Positions 10,173 to 20,196 of a DNA stretch of 64,000 nucleotides are shown here, one piece after another. Origin of the DNA: Echinimonas agarilytica (GTDB lineage: Bacteria; Pseudomonadota; Gammaproteobacteria; Enterobacterales; Neiellaceae). The number at the start of each line of letters is the position of its first letter. The first letter of the stretch is position 1. The stretch lies in NCBI RefSeq assembly GCF_023703465.1, contig NZ_JAMQGP010000003.1, forward strand, positions 558,001 through 622,000, in the 5' to 3' direction. The translations under genes were made by a program, and so were the position numbers. A model generated the notes under the pieces. The model was not told where the DNA came from. It searched no databases and worked only from the letters and a program-made list of their open reading frames with translations.

Positions 10173-10578
10173 AGGGTATCTCCTTGCGATTTTATTATGT
10201 GTGCTCTTTGCAAGGCACGTGCTCGAATAAGCGGCCTATTACTATCCAGATCCGGCCACAAAAGTCAATTTAATTGAGCGTTTGAATGCTAATGGTGCAA
10301 GCGCACTATCTTAGAACGTACTAATGCGATTTTGGTTCACATTTTAGCCCCAATTTAGCCCATTTAAATAAGACTTTAGTAGCAATTGTATTTATTTGAA
10401 CCCCTCAGTATACTGCTTCGGTGCAGCCTGCGCGGGTGTTGCTTCTTCTTCGTGCATGCATCGGAAGTGGATTTAACAGAATCCGGTTTCACCTGAGCTT
10501 AAATGTGACGTTTTTGTTAATTTTAAGCGCTCGGGCTGCTCTGATAATTAAAACTATAGAGAGCTTAGTGAGCCTAAC
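10173..10578. promoter_or_regulatory. gltA-sdhC divergent regulatory region
   Basis: Non-coding 406 bp between the two divergent TCA-cycle units. A gltA promoter can be read at 10241-10268. On the sdh side there is an AT-rich TTTTGTTAATTTTAA stretch resembling an ArcA box (consensus GTTAATTAA) near 10513-10527 and a TGTGA half-site just before it. No complete, convincing sigma70 promoter was found for sdhC by eye. Confidence 0.5.
10241..10268 (-). promoter_or_regulatory. Predicted sigma70 promoter of gltA
   Basis: On the minus strand TTGACT (-35, five of six matches) is followed after 16 bp by GATAGT (-10, four of six). The expected start is about 60 bp upstream of the gltA ATG. Confidence 0.5.
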
Positions 10579-10953
10579 GTGAATAAAAATAGACCGGTCA
10601 ATCTGGACCTCACTACTGTAACATTTCCTGCGACAGCGATCGCTTCTATCTTGCACCGTGTTACCGGTGTGATCATGTTTTTCGGTATAGCAATTTTGAT
10701 TTGGTTGTTAGGGTTGTCCCTTTCATCAGAACAAGGTTTTGCAGATGCCGTTGCCGTGATTAATCATCCTTTTGGTAAGTTCATAATGTGGGGAATCCTC
10801 ACAGCACTGGCATACCACCTTGTTGTAGGCGTTCGTCACCTCATCATGGATTTGGGTGTTTGGGAAGAGCTAGAGTCGGGCATAAAAAGTGCTCAAGCGT
10901 CGTTTGTAATTTCTGCTGTGCTGGCAGTTTTGGCAGGAGTATGGCTATGGTAA
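10579..10953 (+). CDS. sdhC: Succinate dehydrogenase cytochrome b556 subunit
   Basis: Membrane anchor of succinate dehydrogenase (complex II), 124 residues with three membrane helices. The quinone/haem-site segment SILHRVTGV near residues 23-31 and the haem-ligand region AYHLVVGVRHL are present. The start is a GTG at 10579, giving MNKNRPVNLDL, the expected N-terminus; the ribosome site is weak. Its end overlaps sdhD. Confidence 0.95.
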   Translation: MNKNRPVNLDLTTVTFPATAIASILHRVTGVIMFFGIAILIWLLGLSLSSEQGFADAVAVINHPFGKFIMWGILTALAYHLVVGVRHLIMDLGVWEELESGIKSAQASFVISAVLAVLAGVWLW

Positions 10954-11294
10954 TGCAGGCATCTAGCCTCGGACGCAATGGCGTTCAAGATTTCATCTTA
11001 TTGCGTTGTTCGGCAATTTTGTTGCTGGCCTACACAATTTATATTGTTGGTTATTTAGTCTGTACTCCTGAAATGACGTATGAAGTATGGTCAGGCTTTT
11101 TTGCATGCATGACGACCAAGGTGTTTACCCTAATTACGCTCATCGCGTTTTTAGTACACGCTTGGATTGGCTTGTGGCAGGTGCTGACGGATTACGTAAA
11201 ACCTGCGGGTCTGCGTGGTTCACTTCAATTCGTTTTGAATGTCGTTATTCTCGCTATTGTTGCGAGCGGCATTTTTGTTCTTTGGGGAGTGTAA
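10947..11294 (+). CDS. sdhD: Succinate dehydrogenase membrane anchor subunit SdhD
   Basis: Second membrane anchor of complex II, about 115 residues with three helices and the HAWIGLWQVLTDYVK segment typical of SdhD. The open frame reaches far upstream into sdhC, but the real start must be one of three in-frame ATGs at 10941, 10947 and 10953. The AGGAG at 10935-10939 best fits 10947 (spacing seven). This start lies inside the last codons of sdhC, so the two are translationally coupled. sdhA starts immediately after the stop. Confidence 0.9.
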   Translation: MVMQASSLGRNGVQDFILLRCSAILLLAYTIYIVGYLVCTPEMTYEVWSGFFACMTTKVFTLITLIAFLVHAWIGLWQVLTDYVKPAGLRGSLQFVLNVVILAIVASGIFVLWGV

Positions 11295-13061
11295 ATGGCT
11301 ATTCCAACGTACGAGTTTGACGCCGTCGTAATCGGCGCAGGCGGAGCGGGCATGCGCGCCGCTTTACAAATTACTGAATCGGGCCAAAGTTGCGCTTTGT
11401 TGTCCAAAGTATTTCCAACCCGTTCTCACACTGTATCTGCACAAGGTGGTATTACCGTTGCTCTAGGTAATGCACATGAAGATAACTGGGAATGGCACAT
11501 GTACGACACCGTGAAAGGTTCTGACTACATTGGCGACCAAGATGCCATTGAGTACATGTGCAAGACTGGGCCAGAAGCAATCACAGAACTTGAGAACATG
11601 GGGCTTCCATTTTCTCGCTTTGAAAATGGCCGTGTTTATCAGCGTCCATTTGGTGGCCAATCTAAAGCTTTTGGTGGCGAGCAAGCTGCACGTACTGCTG
11701 CAGCAGCTGACCGTACAGGGCATGCACTATTGCACTGCCTGTACCAACAAAATATCAAAAATAAAACCAACGTTTTTTCTGAGTGGTATGCGCTCGACTT
11801 GGTGAAAAATCAAGATGGCGTTGTGGTCGGTACCACTGCTATCTGCATTGAAACCGGTGAAGTCGTTTACTTTAAATCTAAAGCCGTTGTACTAGCCACA
11901 GGTGGTGCAGGGCGTATTTACGCATCGACGACCAACGCGCATATTAACACTGGCGACGGTGTTGGCATGGCCATGCGTGCAGGGGTTCCTGTACAAGACA
12001 TGGAAATGTGGCAATTCCATCCAACAGGAATTGCAGGCGCAGGCGTACTTGTCACTGAAGGTTGCCGTGGTGAAGGCGGTTACTTGTTGAACAAAGACGG
12101 TGAGCGCTTCATGGAGCGTTATGCTCCGAATGCGAAAGATCTGGCGGGCCGAGATGTTGTCGCACGTTCAATTATGACTGAAATTCGTGAAGGTCGTGGT
12201 TGTGATGGTCCTTGGGGCCCACATGCTAAATTGAAACTCGATCACTTGGGCAAAGACGTACTCGAATCACGCCTGCCTGGTATTTGTGAGTTGTCACGCA
12301 CATTTGCTCATGTTGATCCAGTGCACGAACCTATTCCTGTGATTCCGACCTGCCACTACATGATGGGCGGTGTACCGACCAATGTGAATGGACAAGTCGT
12401 TGGACGTGATTCAAGCGGCAACGAAAAAATCGTTGAAGGCTTGTTTGCGGTAGGTGAGATTGCTTGTGTCTCTGTACACGGTGCAAACCGTTTAGGTGGT
12501 AACTCGCTGCTTGACTTAGTCGTATTTGGCCGTGCTGCGGGCAAATACTTAGGCGAAGCGCTAGCGAATTCATCAGAAGCACGTGATGCCTCTCAATCTG
12601 ATTTAGATGCTGGTCTTGCGCGTTTGAACCGTTGGAACACTACCCCGAAAGGCGAAGATCCAGTTCAAATCCGTAAAGACTTGCAGCAATGCATGCAGTT
12701 GAACTTCTCGGTATTCCGTGAAGGTAATGCAATGGCCGAAGGCTTGAATGAATTGAAAGAAATTCGTGAACGTCTGAAGGTTGCTCGTTTGGATGATACT
12801 TCAAACGCATTCAACACTCAGCGTATTGAATGTTTAGAGCTTGAGAACCTCATGGAAACTGCCGTTGCAACAGCGCAGGCGGCAAACTTCCGTACCGAAA
12901 GTCGTGGTGCTCACTCGCGTGAAGATTTCACCGAGCGTGATGATGACAATTGGTTGTGCCACAGCTTGTACTTGCCAGAAAGCCAAACGATGGAACGCCG
13001 TGATGTCAATATGGCACCTCAATTCCGTGATGCTTTCCCGCCTAAAGTGCGTTCTTACTAA
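11295..13061 (+). CDS. sdhA: Succinate dehydrogenase flavoprotein subunit
   Basis: Catalytic subunit that oxidises succinate to fumarate with covalently bound FAD. The 588 residues equal the usual length. Seen are the dinucleotide fold [13 protein letters not shown], the FAD-linking histidine at about residue 45 in [10 protein letters not shown], the substrate-site segment [10 protein letters not shown] and [13 protein letters not shown]. It begins at the base after the sdhD stop and is preceded by GGGGAG. Confidence 0.97.
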   Translation: MAIPTYEFDAVVIGAGGAGMRAALQITESGQSCALLSKVFPTRSHTVSAQGGITVALGNAHEDNWEWHMYDTVKGSDYIGDQDAIEYMCKTGPEAITELENMGLPFSRFENGRVYQRPFGGQSKAFGGEQAARTAAAADRTGHALLHCLYQQNIKNKTNVFSEWYALDLVKNQDGVVVGTTAICIETGEVVYFKSKAVVLATGGAGRIYASTTNAHINTGDGVGMAMRAGVPVQDMEMWQFHPTGIAGAGVLVTEGCRGEGGYLLNKDGERFMERYAPNAKDLAGRDVVARSIMTEIREGRGCDGPWGPHAKLKLDHLGKDVLESRLPGICELSRTFAHVDPVHEPIPVIPTCHYMMGGVPTNVNGQVVGRDSSGNEKIVEGLFAVGEIACVSVHGANRLGGNSLLDLVVFGRAAGKYLGEALANSSEARDASQSDLDAGLARLNRWNTTPKGEDPVQIRKDLQQCMQLNFSVFREGNAMAEGLNELKEIRERLKVARLDDTSNAFNTQRIECLELENLMETAVATAQAANFRTESRGAHSREDFTERDDDNWLCHSLYLPESQTMERRDVNMAPQFRDAFPPKVRSY

Positions 13062-13072
13062 GGGGAACAACG

Positions 13073-13789
13073 ATGAAATTAACATTCTCAATTTACCGTT
13101 ATAACCCAGATGTTGACGCTAAGCCAAAGATGCAAGATTACGTCTTAGACGTAGCTGATGGCAGTGACATTATGGTGCTTGATGCGTTGATTCTGTTGAA
13201 AGAACAGGACTCAACACTGGGCTTCCGTCGTTCTTGCCGTGAAGGTGTTTGTGGTTCTGATGGCCTCAACATGAACGGCAAGAATGGACTTGCTTGTATT
13301 ACCCCGTTGTCTGACTTGAAAGGCAAGGGTGGCAAAATTGTGATCCGTCCCTTACCTGGACTACCTGTAGTGCGTGATTTGGTGGTGGACATGAGCCAAT
13401 TCTACAAGCAGTATGAGCGAATCAAACCGTATTTGATCACCGATGGCGCACCGCCGCCAGCGGGTGAATATAACCAGTCTCCTGAAGAACGTGAAAAACT
13501 CGACGGTCTTTATGAGTGTATTCTTTGTGCATGTTGTTCAACGGCATGCCCAAGTTTCTGGTGGAATCCGGATAAATTTGTTGGACCGTCTGGTTTGTTG
13601 CAAGCTTATCGTTTCTTGGCAGATAGCCGAGATACAGCAACCGACCAACGTTTAGCAGAACTGGACGATGCATTCTCAGTGTTCCGTTGCCACGGCATTA
13701 TGAACTGTGTGAGTGTGTGTCCTAAGGGACTTAATCCGACCAAAGCAATTGGCCATATTAAGTCTATGCTGTTGCAACGATCTGTTTGA
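13073..13789 (+). CDS. sdhB: Succinate dehydrogenase iron-sulfur subunit
   Basis: Electron-transfer subunit of complex II, 238 residues. Ligands for all three clusters are visible: [2Fe-2S] in CREGVCGSDG plus a later cysteine, [4Fe-4S] in CILCACCSTACP, and [3Fe-4S] in CHGIMNCVSVCPKG. It lies 11 bp behind sdhA and closes the sdhCDAB group. Confidence 0.97.
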   Translation: MKLTFSIYRYNPDVDAKPKMQDYVLDVADGSDIMVLDALILLKEQDSTLGFRRSCREGVCGSDGLNMNGKNGLACITPLSDLKGKGGKIVIRPLPGLPVVRDLVVDMSQFYKQYERIKPYLITDGAPPPAGEYNQSPEEREKLDGLYECILCACCSTACPSFWWNPDKFVGPSGLLQAYRFLADSRDTATDQRLAELDDAFSVFRCHGIMNCVSVCPKGLNPTKAIGHIKSMLLQRSV

Positions 13790-13800
13790 TGCATCAGATA

Positions 13801-13826
13801 AATCCGAGCCTGGATGGGCTCGGATT
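13801..13826 (+). other. Intercistronic hairpin between sdhB and sucA
   Basis: A perfect ten-pair stem (AATCCGAGCC with GGCTCGGATT) with a six-base loop. It is followed by A-rich sequence rather than a U run, so it is more likely an RNA-stability or processing element, or a weak terminator, than a full stop between sdh and suc. Confidence 0.6.
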
Positions 13827-13896
13827 CAAAATAAAAAACGAACTAAAATTATAAAGGTTTTTGCGGACGTCACAGCCGCATAGGAAGCAGCAACAA

Positions 13897-16716
13897 ATGC
13901 ACGAAGGGTCCCTACAATCCTGGCTGGAATCCTCCCACTTATCGGGAGGCAATGCAGCTTACATCGAAGACCTGTATGAAGCCTATTTGGATGATGCAGA
14001 GTCTGTCGATCCGCACTGGAAAGAGCTGTTTGACCAGCTTCCAGTTGTTTCTGAAACGGAGGATGAACAACCTCATTCCCGCATTCGAAACTATTTCCAA
14101 CGTCTCGCCACTGAATCTCACCGTTATGCAGGCACATCTGCCACCGACCCTCAGGTCGATGCAAAACAAGTTAAAGTACTCCAATTAATCAATGCGTACC
14201 GTTTTCGCGGTCATCAGCATGCTGACTTGGATCCACTTGGCTTGTGGCAACAACCTCGCGTATCGGAACTTGATCCAAGCCACCACGGCTTAGAAGGCGA
14301 AGACTTCGAACACGAATTTAACACCGGGTCGTATGCCGCTGGCGGCGACACCATGAAATTGAGTCAGTTAGTTAACTCACTCAAAACCACTTACTGCAGT
14401 AAGATCGGTGCAGAATACATGCACTTGACCGAAACTGAAGAGAAGCGTTGGATTCAAAGCCGCTTAGAGCCAGTGATGGCAAAAGGTAGTTTTGATCACG
14501 AAGACCGTGTGCGCTTCCTTGAAGGCTTGACCGCTGCAGAAGGTTTAGAAAAGTATTTAGGTGCGAAATTCCCAGGGGCCAAGCGCTTCTCCCTTGAGGG
14601 GGGCGATTCGCTCATCCCAATGCTCAAAGAAATCATTTCTCATGGCGGCAGCAATGGCGCAAAAGAAATGGTCATCGGCATGGCGCACCGTGGCCGACTC
14701 AATGTTTTGGTCAACGTGCTTGGGAAACGCCCAAGCGAGTTGTTCGATGAGTTCGCTGGTAAGCATGGTGAAGGTTGGGGGTCGGGTGATGTGAAGTATC
14801 ACCAAGGCTTTAGTTCAGACTTCTCCACACCAGGTGGCAACGTGCATTTGGCGTTGGCGTTCAACCCGTCTCACTTAGAAATCGTGAACCCCGTTGTAAT
14901 GGGATCTGTGCGAGCTCGTCAAGAACGATTAGGCAGTGAGAACGGACGCGAAGTTGTACCGATTACGATCCATGGCGATTCTGCTATCGCGGGCCAAGGT
15001 GTGGTGCAAGAGACGTTCAATATGTCTCAAGCGCGTGCATTCAAGGTTGGCGGTACGATTCGCATTGTGGTCAACAACCAAGTCGGTTTTACCACGTCGA
15101 ACCCCGAAGACACTCGTTCTACACAGTACTGTACTGACATCGCAAAAATGGTTCAGGCTCCGATTTTTCATGTCAATGCCGATGATGTTGAGTCGGTTAT
15201 TCTTGTGAGTCAATTGGCGGTTGATTTTCGTAATGAATTCAAACGCGATGTGGTTATCGACCTTATTTGTTATCGCCGTCATGGTCATAACGAAGCCGAT
15301 GAGCCGAATGCAACGCAGCCAGTGATGTATCAGAAAATCAAACAACACCCAACGCCGCGCAAGCACTATGCGGATCGTTTAATGGCGAACGGTGATTTAG
15401 AACAAGCTGAAGTGTCGCGAATTAACAACGAATATCGAGACGCTCTCGATGGTGGCGATTGCGTGGTGCGTGAATGGCGTCCAATGCAGGCTCACTCGGT
15501 TGATTGGACTCCTTATATTGGTCATGATTGGACGGCTACATACGACAATAATACGTCGTTGAAGCGCCTTGATAAACTCGGGCAAGCATTGACCGCACGT
15601 CCAGACGATTGGAAATTGCAAAGCCGTGTTAAAAAGATTTGTGATGACCGCGATTTAATGACCAGCGGTGAAAAACTCATCGATTGGGGTTACGCCGAGA
15701 ACTTAGCGTATGCCACTATTTTGGACGATGGTTACCGTGTTCGCTTAACTGGGCAAGACTCAGGACGCGGTACTTTCTTCCATCGCCATGCAGTGTTGTT
15801 CAACCAATTGGACAATCGCGACCATATACCATTGAAAAACATTAGCGAACAGCAAGGCCCATTCGATGTATGGGATTCAGTGTTGTCTGAAGAAGCTGTG
15901 TTGGCCTTTGAATATGGCTACACCACGGCGGAACCTCGCGGCCTGACCATTTGGGAAGCACAATTTGGTGACTTTGCTAACGGTGCACAGGTTGTATTTG
16001 ACCAATTCTTGAGTTCTGGTGAGCAAAAATGGGGCCGTTTATGCGGATTAACATTACTCTTGCCACACGGTTATGAAGGTCAAGGACCAGAGCATTCATC
16101 GGCACGATTAGAGCGTTATTTACAGTTATGTGCAGACCATAATATGCAGGTCGTAGTGCCTTCTACGCCGGCTCAGGTTTATCACATGCTCCGCCGCCAG
16201 GTGCTTCGCCCTATGCGAAGACCTTTGGTGGTGATGTCGCCTAAGTCGCTATTACGCCACCCATTGTGTACATCGACTCTTGATGAACTTGCCAACGGCA
16301 CATTCCAAAACGTGATTCCAGAAATTGATGCAATTGAGCCATCTTCTGTTGAGCGTGTTGTGATGTGTTCGGGTAAGGTTTATTACGACTTGTTAGAAGC
16401 ACGTCGTAAACAAGAAATTACCAATGTAGCGATTATTCGTATTGAGCAACTGTACCCATTCCCTACAGAAGAAGTACAGGAAGTGCTTAAGGCATATAGT
16501 CATGTGAAAGATTGGGTTTGGTGTCAAGAAGAACCACAAAACCAAGGCGCATGGTACTGCTCTCAGCACCACTTCCGTTCTGTTATTTCAAATGACTCAA
16601 CGTTAACGTATGCCGGCCGAGAAGCCTCAGCTGCTCCAGCCGTTGGATATATGTCGATTCACTTGAAACAACAAAAAGCATTGATTGAAGCTGCGCTCAC
16701 AGCAGCTAGCAACTAA
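13897..16716 (+). CDS. sucA: 2-oxoglutarate dehydrogenase E1 component
   Basis: Thiamine-diphosphate-dependent decarboxylase of the 2-oxoglutarate dehydrogenase complex, 939 residues. The ATG at 13897 has AGGAAG nine bases upstream and gives [13 protein letters not shown], aligning with other SucA N-termini; an upstream TTG frame extension is ignored. Family landmarks include [21 protein letters not shown], the [11 protein letters not shown] segment and the C-terminal [12 protein letters not shown]. It starts the sucABCD part of the operon. Confidence 0.96.
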   Translation: MHEGSLQSWLESSHLSGGNAAYIEDLYEAYLDDAESVDPHWKELFDQLPVVSETEDEQPHSRIRNYFQRLATESHRYAGTSATDPQVDAKQVKVLQLINAYRFRGHQHADLDPLGLWQQPRVSELDPSHHGLEGEDFEHEFNTGSYAAGGDTMKLSQLVNSLKTTYCSKIGAEYMHLTETEEKRWIQSRLEPVMAKGSFDHEDRVRFLEGLTAAEGLEKYLGAKFPGAKRFSLEGGDSLIPMLKEIISHGGSNGAKEMVIGMAHRGRLNVLVNVLGKRPSELFDEFAGKHGEGWGSGDVKYHQGFSSDFSTPGGNVHLALAFNPSHLEIVNPVVMGSVRARQERLGSENGREVVPITIHGDSAIAGQGVVQETFNMSQARAFKVGGTIRIVVNNQVGFTTSNPEDTRSTQYCTDIAKMVQAPIFHVNADDVESVILVSQLAVDFRNEFKRDVVIDLICYRRHGHNEADEPNATQPVMYQKIKQHPTPRKHYADRLMANGDLEQAEVSRINNEYRDALDGGDCVVREWRPMQAHSVDWTPYIGHDWTATYDNNTSLKRLDKLGQALTARPDDWKLQSRVKKICDDRDLMTSGEKLIDWGYAENLAYATILDDGYRVRLTGQDSGRGTFFHRHAVLFNQLDNRDHIPLKNISEQQGPFDVWDSVLSEEAVLAFEYGYTTAEPRGLTIWEAQFGDFANGAQVVFDQFLSSGEQKWGRLCGLTLLLPHGYEGQGPEHSSARLERYLQLCADHNMQVVVPSTPAQVYHMLRRQVLRPMRRPLVVMSPKSLLRHPLCTSTLDELANGTFQNVIPEIDAIEPSSVERVVMCSGKVYYDLLEARRKQEITNVAIIRIEQLYPFPTEEVQEVLKAYSHVKDWVWCQEEPQNQGAWYCSQHHFRSVISNDSTLTYAGREASAAPAVGYMSIHLKQQKALIEAALTAASN

Positions 16717-16736
16717 TTGGTCGAAGGAAATTTAGA

Positions 16737-17924
16737 ATGACAATCGAGATCAAAGTACCTGTACTACCTGAATCCGTTGCAGATGCAAGCATTGCGACTT
16801 GGCACAAGCAACCTGGTGATCACGTAGAGCGTGATGAAGTACTGGTTGATATTGAAACCGATAAGGTGGTACTGGAAGTACCAGCACCGGACAGCGGTGT
16901 ATTACAAGAAATTTTGGAACAAGAAGGCGCCACTGTTCTGGGTGAACAAGTGATTGGTCAGTTTGTGGTTGGTGCAGCAGCTGCACCGAAAGCAGACGCA
17001 CCAGCGGCTTCTACTCCAGCTCCTGAAACAGCGCCAGCAGCGAGTGGTACAGATAAATCTGACGTGGTAACACCTTCAGGGCGTCGTGCAGCGGGAGAGA
17101 CCGGTGTTGATGCTAACGGTGTTTCAGGTTCAGGCCGCGATGGTCGTGTACATGGTTCAGATGTGAAAGCAGCAGCCACAAGTGGTGGAAGCACAGCCGC
17201 TAGCGAACCATTAGTAAACCTAGGACGTAGCGAAAAACGTGTTCCTATGACACGCCTCCGCAAGCGTATTGCTGAGCGTTTGCTTGATGCAACCAATAGC
17301 ACAGCCATGTTGACCACATTCAATGAAGTCAACATGAAGCCAATCATGGACTTGCGTAAAACTTACCGTGACGTATTTGAAGAAAAGCACGGTATCCGTT
17401 TAGGCTTCATGGGCTTCTATGTGAAAGCTGTATGCGAAGCGCTTAAGCGTTTCCCTGCGGTGAACGCATCTCTTGACGGTGACGATATTTGTTATCACAA
17501 CTACTTCGACGTGAGCATTGCTGTTTCTACGCCACGCGGCCTAGTCACGCCGGTTCTACGTGACTGTAACTTAATGACCGTTGCCGAAATCGAAAAGGGT
17601 ATTCGCGAGTTGGCCATTAAAGGCCGTGACGGAAAACTCACTGTGGATGAAATGACGGGTGGAAACTTTACAATCACCAACGGTGGTGTATTCGGATCCT
17701 TGATGTCCACTCCAATTATTAACCCGCCGCAAAGCGCTATCTTGGGTATGCACAAAATCCAAGATCGCCCAATGGCGGTCGACGGTAAGGTCGAGATCTT
17801 ACCAATGATGTATTTAGCTTTGTCATATGACCATCGCATTATCGACGGTAAGGAATCAGTCAGCTTCTTGGTAACTATCAAGGAAATGCTGGAAGATCCA
17901 ACTCGTTTATTGCTGGAAGTATGA
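16737..17924 (+). CDS. sucB: Dihydrolipoyllysine succinyltransferase (E2o)
   Basis: Core acyltransferase of the 2-oxoglutarate dehydrogenase complex, 395 residues. One lipoyl domain (residues 1-80) has the lipoylated lysine in [11 protein letters not shown]. An Ala/Pro-rich linker follows, then the E3-binding domain ([13 protein letters not shown]) and the catalytic domain with SYDHRIIDG near the C-terminus. It is 20 bp downstream of sucA. No E3 (lpd) gene is in the window. Confidence 0.96.
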   Translation: MTIEIKVPVLPESVADASIATWHKQPGDHVERDEVLVDIETDKVVLEVPAPDSGVLQEILEQEGATVLGEQVIGQFVVGAAAAPKADAPAASTPAPETAPAASGTDKSDVVTPSGRRAAGETGVDANGVSGSGRDGRVHGSDVKAAATSGGSTAASEPLVNLGRSEKRVPMTRLRKRIAERLLDATNSTAMLTTFNEVNMKPIMDLRKTYRDVFEEKHGIRLGFMGFYVKAVCEALKRFPAVNASLDGDDICYHNYFDVSIAVSTPRGLVTPVLRDCNLMTVAEIEKGIRELAIKGRDGKLTVDEMTGGNFTITNGGVFGSLMSTPIINPPQSAILGMHKIQDRPMAVDGKVEILPMMYLALSYDHRIIDGKESVSFLVTIKEMLEDPTRLLLEV

Positions 17925-17972
17925 TTGCTCGTGGCGGCTGCACTATTTTGTAGCCGTTACTCTTACCTCAAT

Positions 17973-17993
17973 CGCCCACATGAATGTTGGGCG
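17973..17993 (+). other. Intercistronic hairpin between sucB and sucC
   Basis: The arms CGCCCACAT and ATGTTGGGCG can form a nine-pair stem with one bulge and a very short loop, 28 bp before the sucC start. No U run follows, so an RNA-processing or stability role is more plausible than termination. Confidence 0.4.
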
Positions 17994-18020
17994 TAAATTA
18001 AACAAAGACGGAAAGTCATA

Positions 18021-19190
18021 ATGAACCTACATGAGTATCAGGCTAAACAATTGTTTGCCGAATACGGCCTTCCCGTGTCTGAAGGGTACGCGGTTGACAC
18101 ACCGCAAGCGGCTGTAGAAGCAGCTGACCGCATTGGCGGTAGCGAATGGGTTGTTAAATGCCAAGTCCACGCAGGTGGCCGTGGTAAAGCAGGTGGCGTT
18201 AAACTCGCAACCGATAAAACAGCAATTCGTGAATTTGCACAAAACTGGTTGGGCAAAAACCTGGTGACATACCAGACAGACGCAGAGGGCCAGCCGGTCA
18301 GCAAAATTCTTGTTGAGTCTTGCACAGATATTGCTGAAGAGCTCTATTTGGGTGCAGTCGTAGATCGCGCTACGCGTCGCATCGTCTTCATGGCATCCAC
18401 CGAAGGCGGTGTTGAAATTGAACAAGTTGCAGAAGAAACTCCAGAAAAAATTCTGAAAGCTGAAATCGATCCTTTGGTAGGCGCTAACGCCTATCAAGCA
18501 CGCGATCTTGCATTCCAGCTAGGCCTAAAAGGCGTTCAAATCAAACAGTTCACTCAAATCTTCTTAGGTTTGGCGAAAATGTTTGAAGACTACGACTTTG
18601 CCTTACTCGAAATTAACCCGCTTGTGATCACCGACAGCGGTGATTTGCACTGTCTCGACGGTAAAATCAACATTGATAGCAATGCAATGTACCGTCAGAA
18701 GCGCTTGCAAGAATTCCACGATCCTTCGCAAGAAGACGAACGTGAAGCACAAGCTGCGCAGTGGGAGCTGAACTACGTTGCACTCGAAGGTAATATCGGC
18801 TGTATGGTGAACGGAGCAGGTCTTGCAATGGGCACGATGGATATCGTGAAATTGCACGGCGGCAAGCCAGCTAACTTCTTAGACGTAGGTGGCGGGGCGA
18901 CTAAAGAGCGTGTTGCTGAAGCGTTCAAAATCATCTTGTCTGATGATGCTGTTTCTGCAGTATTCGTGAACATCTTTGGTGGTATTGTTCGTTGTGACAT
19001 GATCGCCGAAGGTATTATCGGTGCCGTCAATGAAGTCGGTGTTAAGGTTCCTGTAGTTGTTCGCTTAGAAGGTAACAACGCGGAATTGGGCGCGAAGACA
19101 TTGGCCGACAGCGGTCTAAATATTATCGCAGCGACAAGCTTGACTGATGCCGCGAAGAAAGTGGTTGAAGCAGCTGGAGGTGCAGAATGA
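18021..19190 (+). CDS. sucC: ADP-forming succinyl-CoA ligase subunit beta
   Basis: Forms, with SucD, the succinyl-CoA synthetase that makes ATP from succinyl-CoA. The 389 residues begin with [20 protein letters not shown], the family N-terminus. The ATP-grasp fold is seen through [16 protein letters not shown], and the C-terminal domain through [11 protein letters not shown] and NFLDVGGGA. It overlaps sucD by four bases (ATGA). Confidence 0.97.
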   Translation: MNLHEYQAKQLFAEYGLPVSEGYAVDTPQAAVEAADRIGGSEWVVKCQVHAGGRGKAGGVKLATDKTAIREFAQNWLGKNLVTYQTDAEGQPVSKILVESCTDIAEELYLGAVVDRATRRIVFMASTEGGVEIEQVAEETPEKILKAEIDPLVGANAYQARDLAFQLGLKGVQIKQFTQIFLGLAKMFEDYDFALLEINPLVITDSGDLHCLDGKINIDSNAMYRQKRLQEFHDPSQEDEREAQAAQWELNYVALEGNIGCMVNGAGLAMGTMDIVKLHGGKPANFLDVGGGATKERVAEAFKIILSDDAVSAVFVNIFGGIVRCDMIAEGIIGAVNEVGVKVPVVVRLEGNNAELGAKTLADSGLNIIAATSLTDAAKKVVEAAGGAE

Positions 19191-20059
19191 GCGTATTAAT
19201 TAATAAAGACACTAAGGTTATTTGCCAAGGTTTTACTGGCGGCCAAGGTACTTTCCACTCAGAACAAGCGATTGAGTATGGTACGCAAATGGTTGGTGGT
19301 GTCTCACCGGGTAAAGGTGGTACGACTCACTTAGGTCTTCCTGTGTTCAATACCGTGAAAGAAGCTGTTGCTGAAACAGGTGCTACAGCGTCTGTTATTT
19401 ATGTGCCAGCCCCTTTCTGTAAAGACGCGATTTTAGAAGCCGCAGATGCAGGCATTGAACTCATCGTAACGATCACCGAAGGTATTCCAACACTGGACAT
19501 GTTGGTTGTTAAGGAGTATCTCACGCAAAAAGGCGTGGTGATGATCGGTCCAAACTGCCCAGGTGTGATCACTCCTGGTGAATGTAAAATTGGCATCATG
19601 CCAGGCCACATTCACAAGCCGGGTAAAGTAGGGATTGTTTCTCGTTCGGGTACGTTGACGTACGAAGCCGTGAAGCAAACCACTGATGAAGGCTTCGGCC
19701 AGTCAACTTGTGTTGGCATTGGTGGTGACCCAATTCCAGGCTCTAACTTCATCGACGTATTGAAATTGTTCCAAGAAGATCCAGCGACTGAAGCAATCGT
19801 GATGATTGGTGAGATTGGTGGTTCAGCAGAGGAAGAAGCAGCAGAATACATTAAAGAAAATGTAACTAAGCCTGTTGTTTCTTACATTGCGGGTGTAACA
19901 GCTCCTCCGGGCAAACGTATGGGCCATGCTGGAGCCATTATTGCAGGCGGTAAGGGGACAGCGGCAGAGAAATTTGCTGCGCTGCAAGCCGCGGGCGTGA
20001 CAACCGTAGATAGCTTGGCTGATATCGGTGAAGCATTGCGTAAGAAAACGGGGTGGTAA
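19187..20059 (+). CDS. sucD: Succinyl-CoA ligase subunit alpha
   Basis: CoA-binding subunit with the phosphohistidine intermediate, 290 residues. N-terminal [15 protein letters not shown] and [14 protein letters not shown] bind Co[21 protein letters not shown] is conserved, and the catalytic histidine lies in [11 protein letters not shown]. It is the last gene of the long sdhCDAB-sucABCD transcript and is followed by a strong terminator. Confidence 0.97.
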   Translation: MSVLINKDTKVICQGFTGGQGTFHSEQAIEYGTQMVGGVSPGKGGTTHLGLPVFNTVKEAVAETGATASVIYVPAPFCKDAILEAADAGIELIVTITEGIPTLDMLVVKEYLTQKGVVMIGPNCPGVITPGECKIGIMPGHIHKPGKVGIVSRSGTLTYEAVKQTTDEGFGQSTCVGIGGDPIPGSNFIDVLKLFQEDPATEAIVMIGEIGGSAEEEAAEYIKENVTKPVVSYIAGVTAPPGKRMGHAGAIIAGGKGTAAEKFAALQAAGVTTVDSLADIGEALRKKTGW

Positions 20060-20080
20060 GCCTCCCGCTTTAACGCTTTT

Positions 20081-20106
20081 AAAAGGCCGCAGGAGCGGCC
20101 TTTTTT
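20081..20106 (+). terminator. sdh-suc operon terminator
   Basis: The arms GGCCGC and GCGGCC, with a four-base loop, are flanked by AAAA and TTTTTT, 22 bp after the sucD stop. Confidence 0.92.
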
Positions 20107-20196
20107 ATGTCTGTAATATGCCGTTATGACATATTCGTTGGTTCTTGCCTAAAATGTATGGTTAAGAACTTATCAAGGAAAGATAGGAGCATTGCC

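Noticed and set aside
13801-13826. A full terminator splitting sdh from suc
   Set aside because: The stem is strong but no U run follows, and sdhCDAB-sucABCD is a known co-transcribed arrangement.
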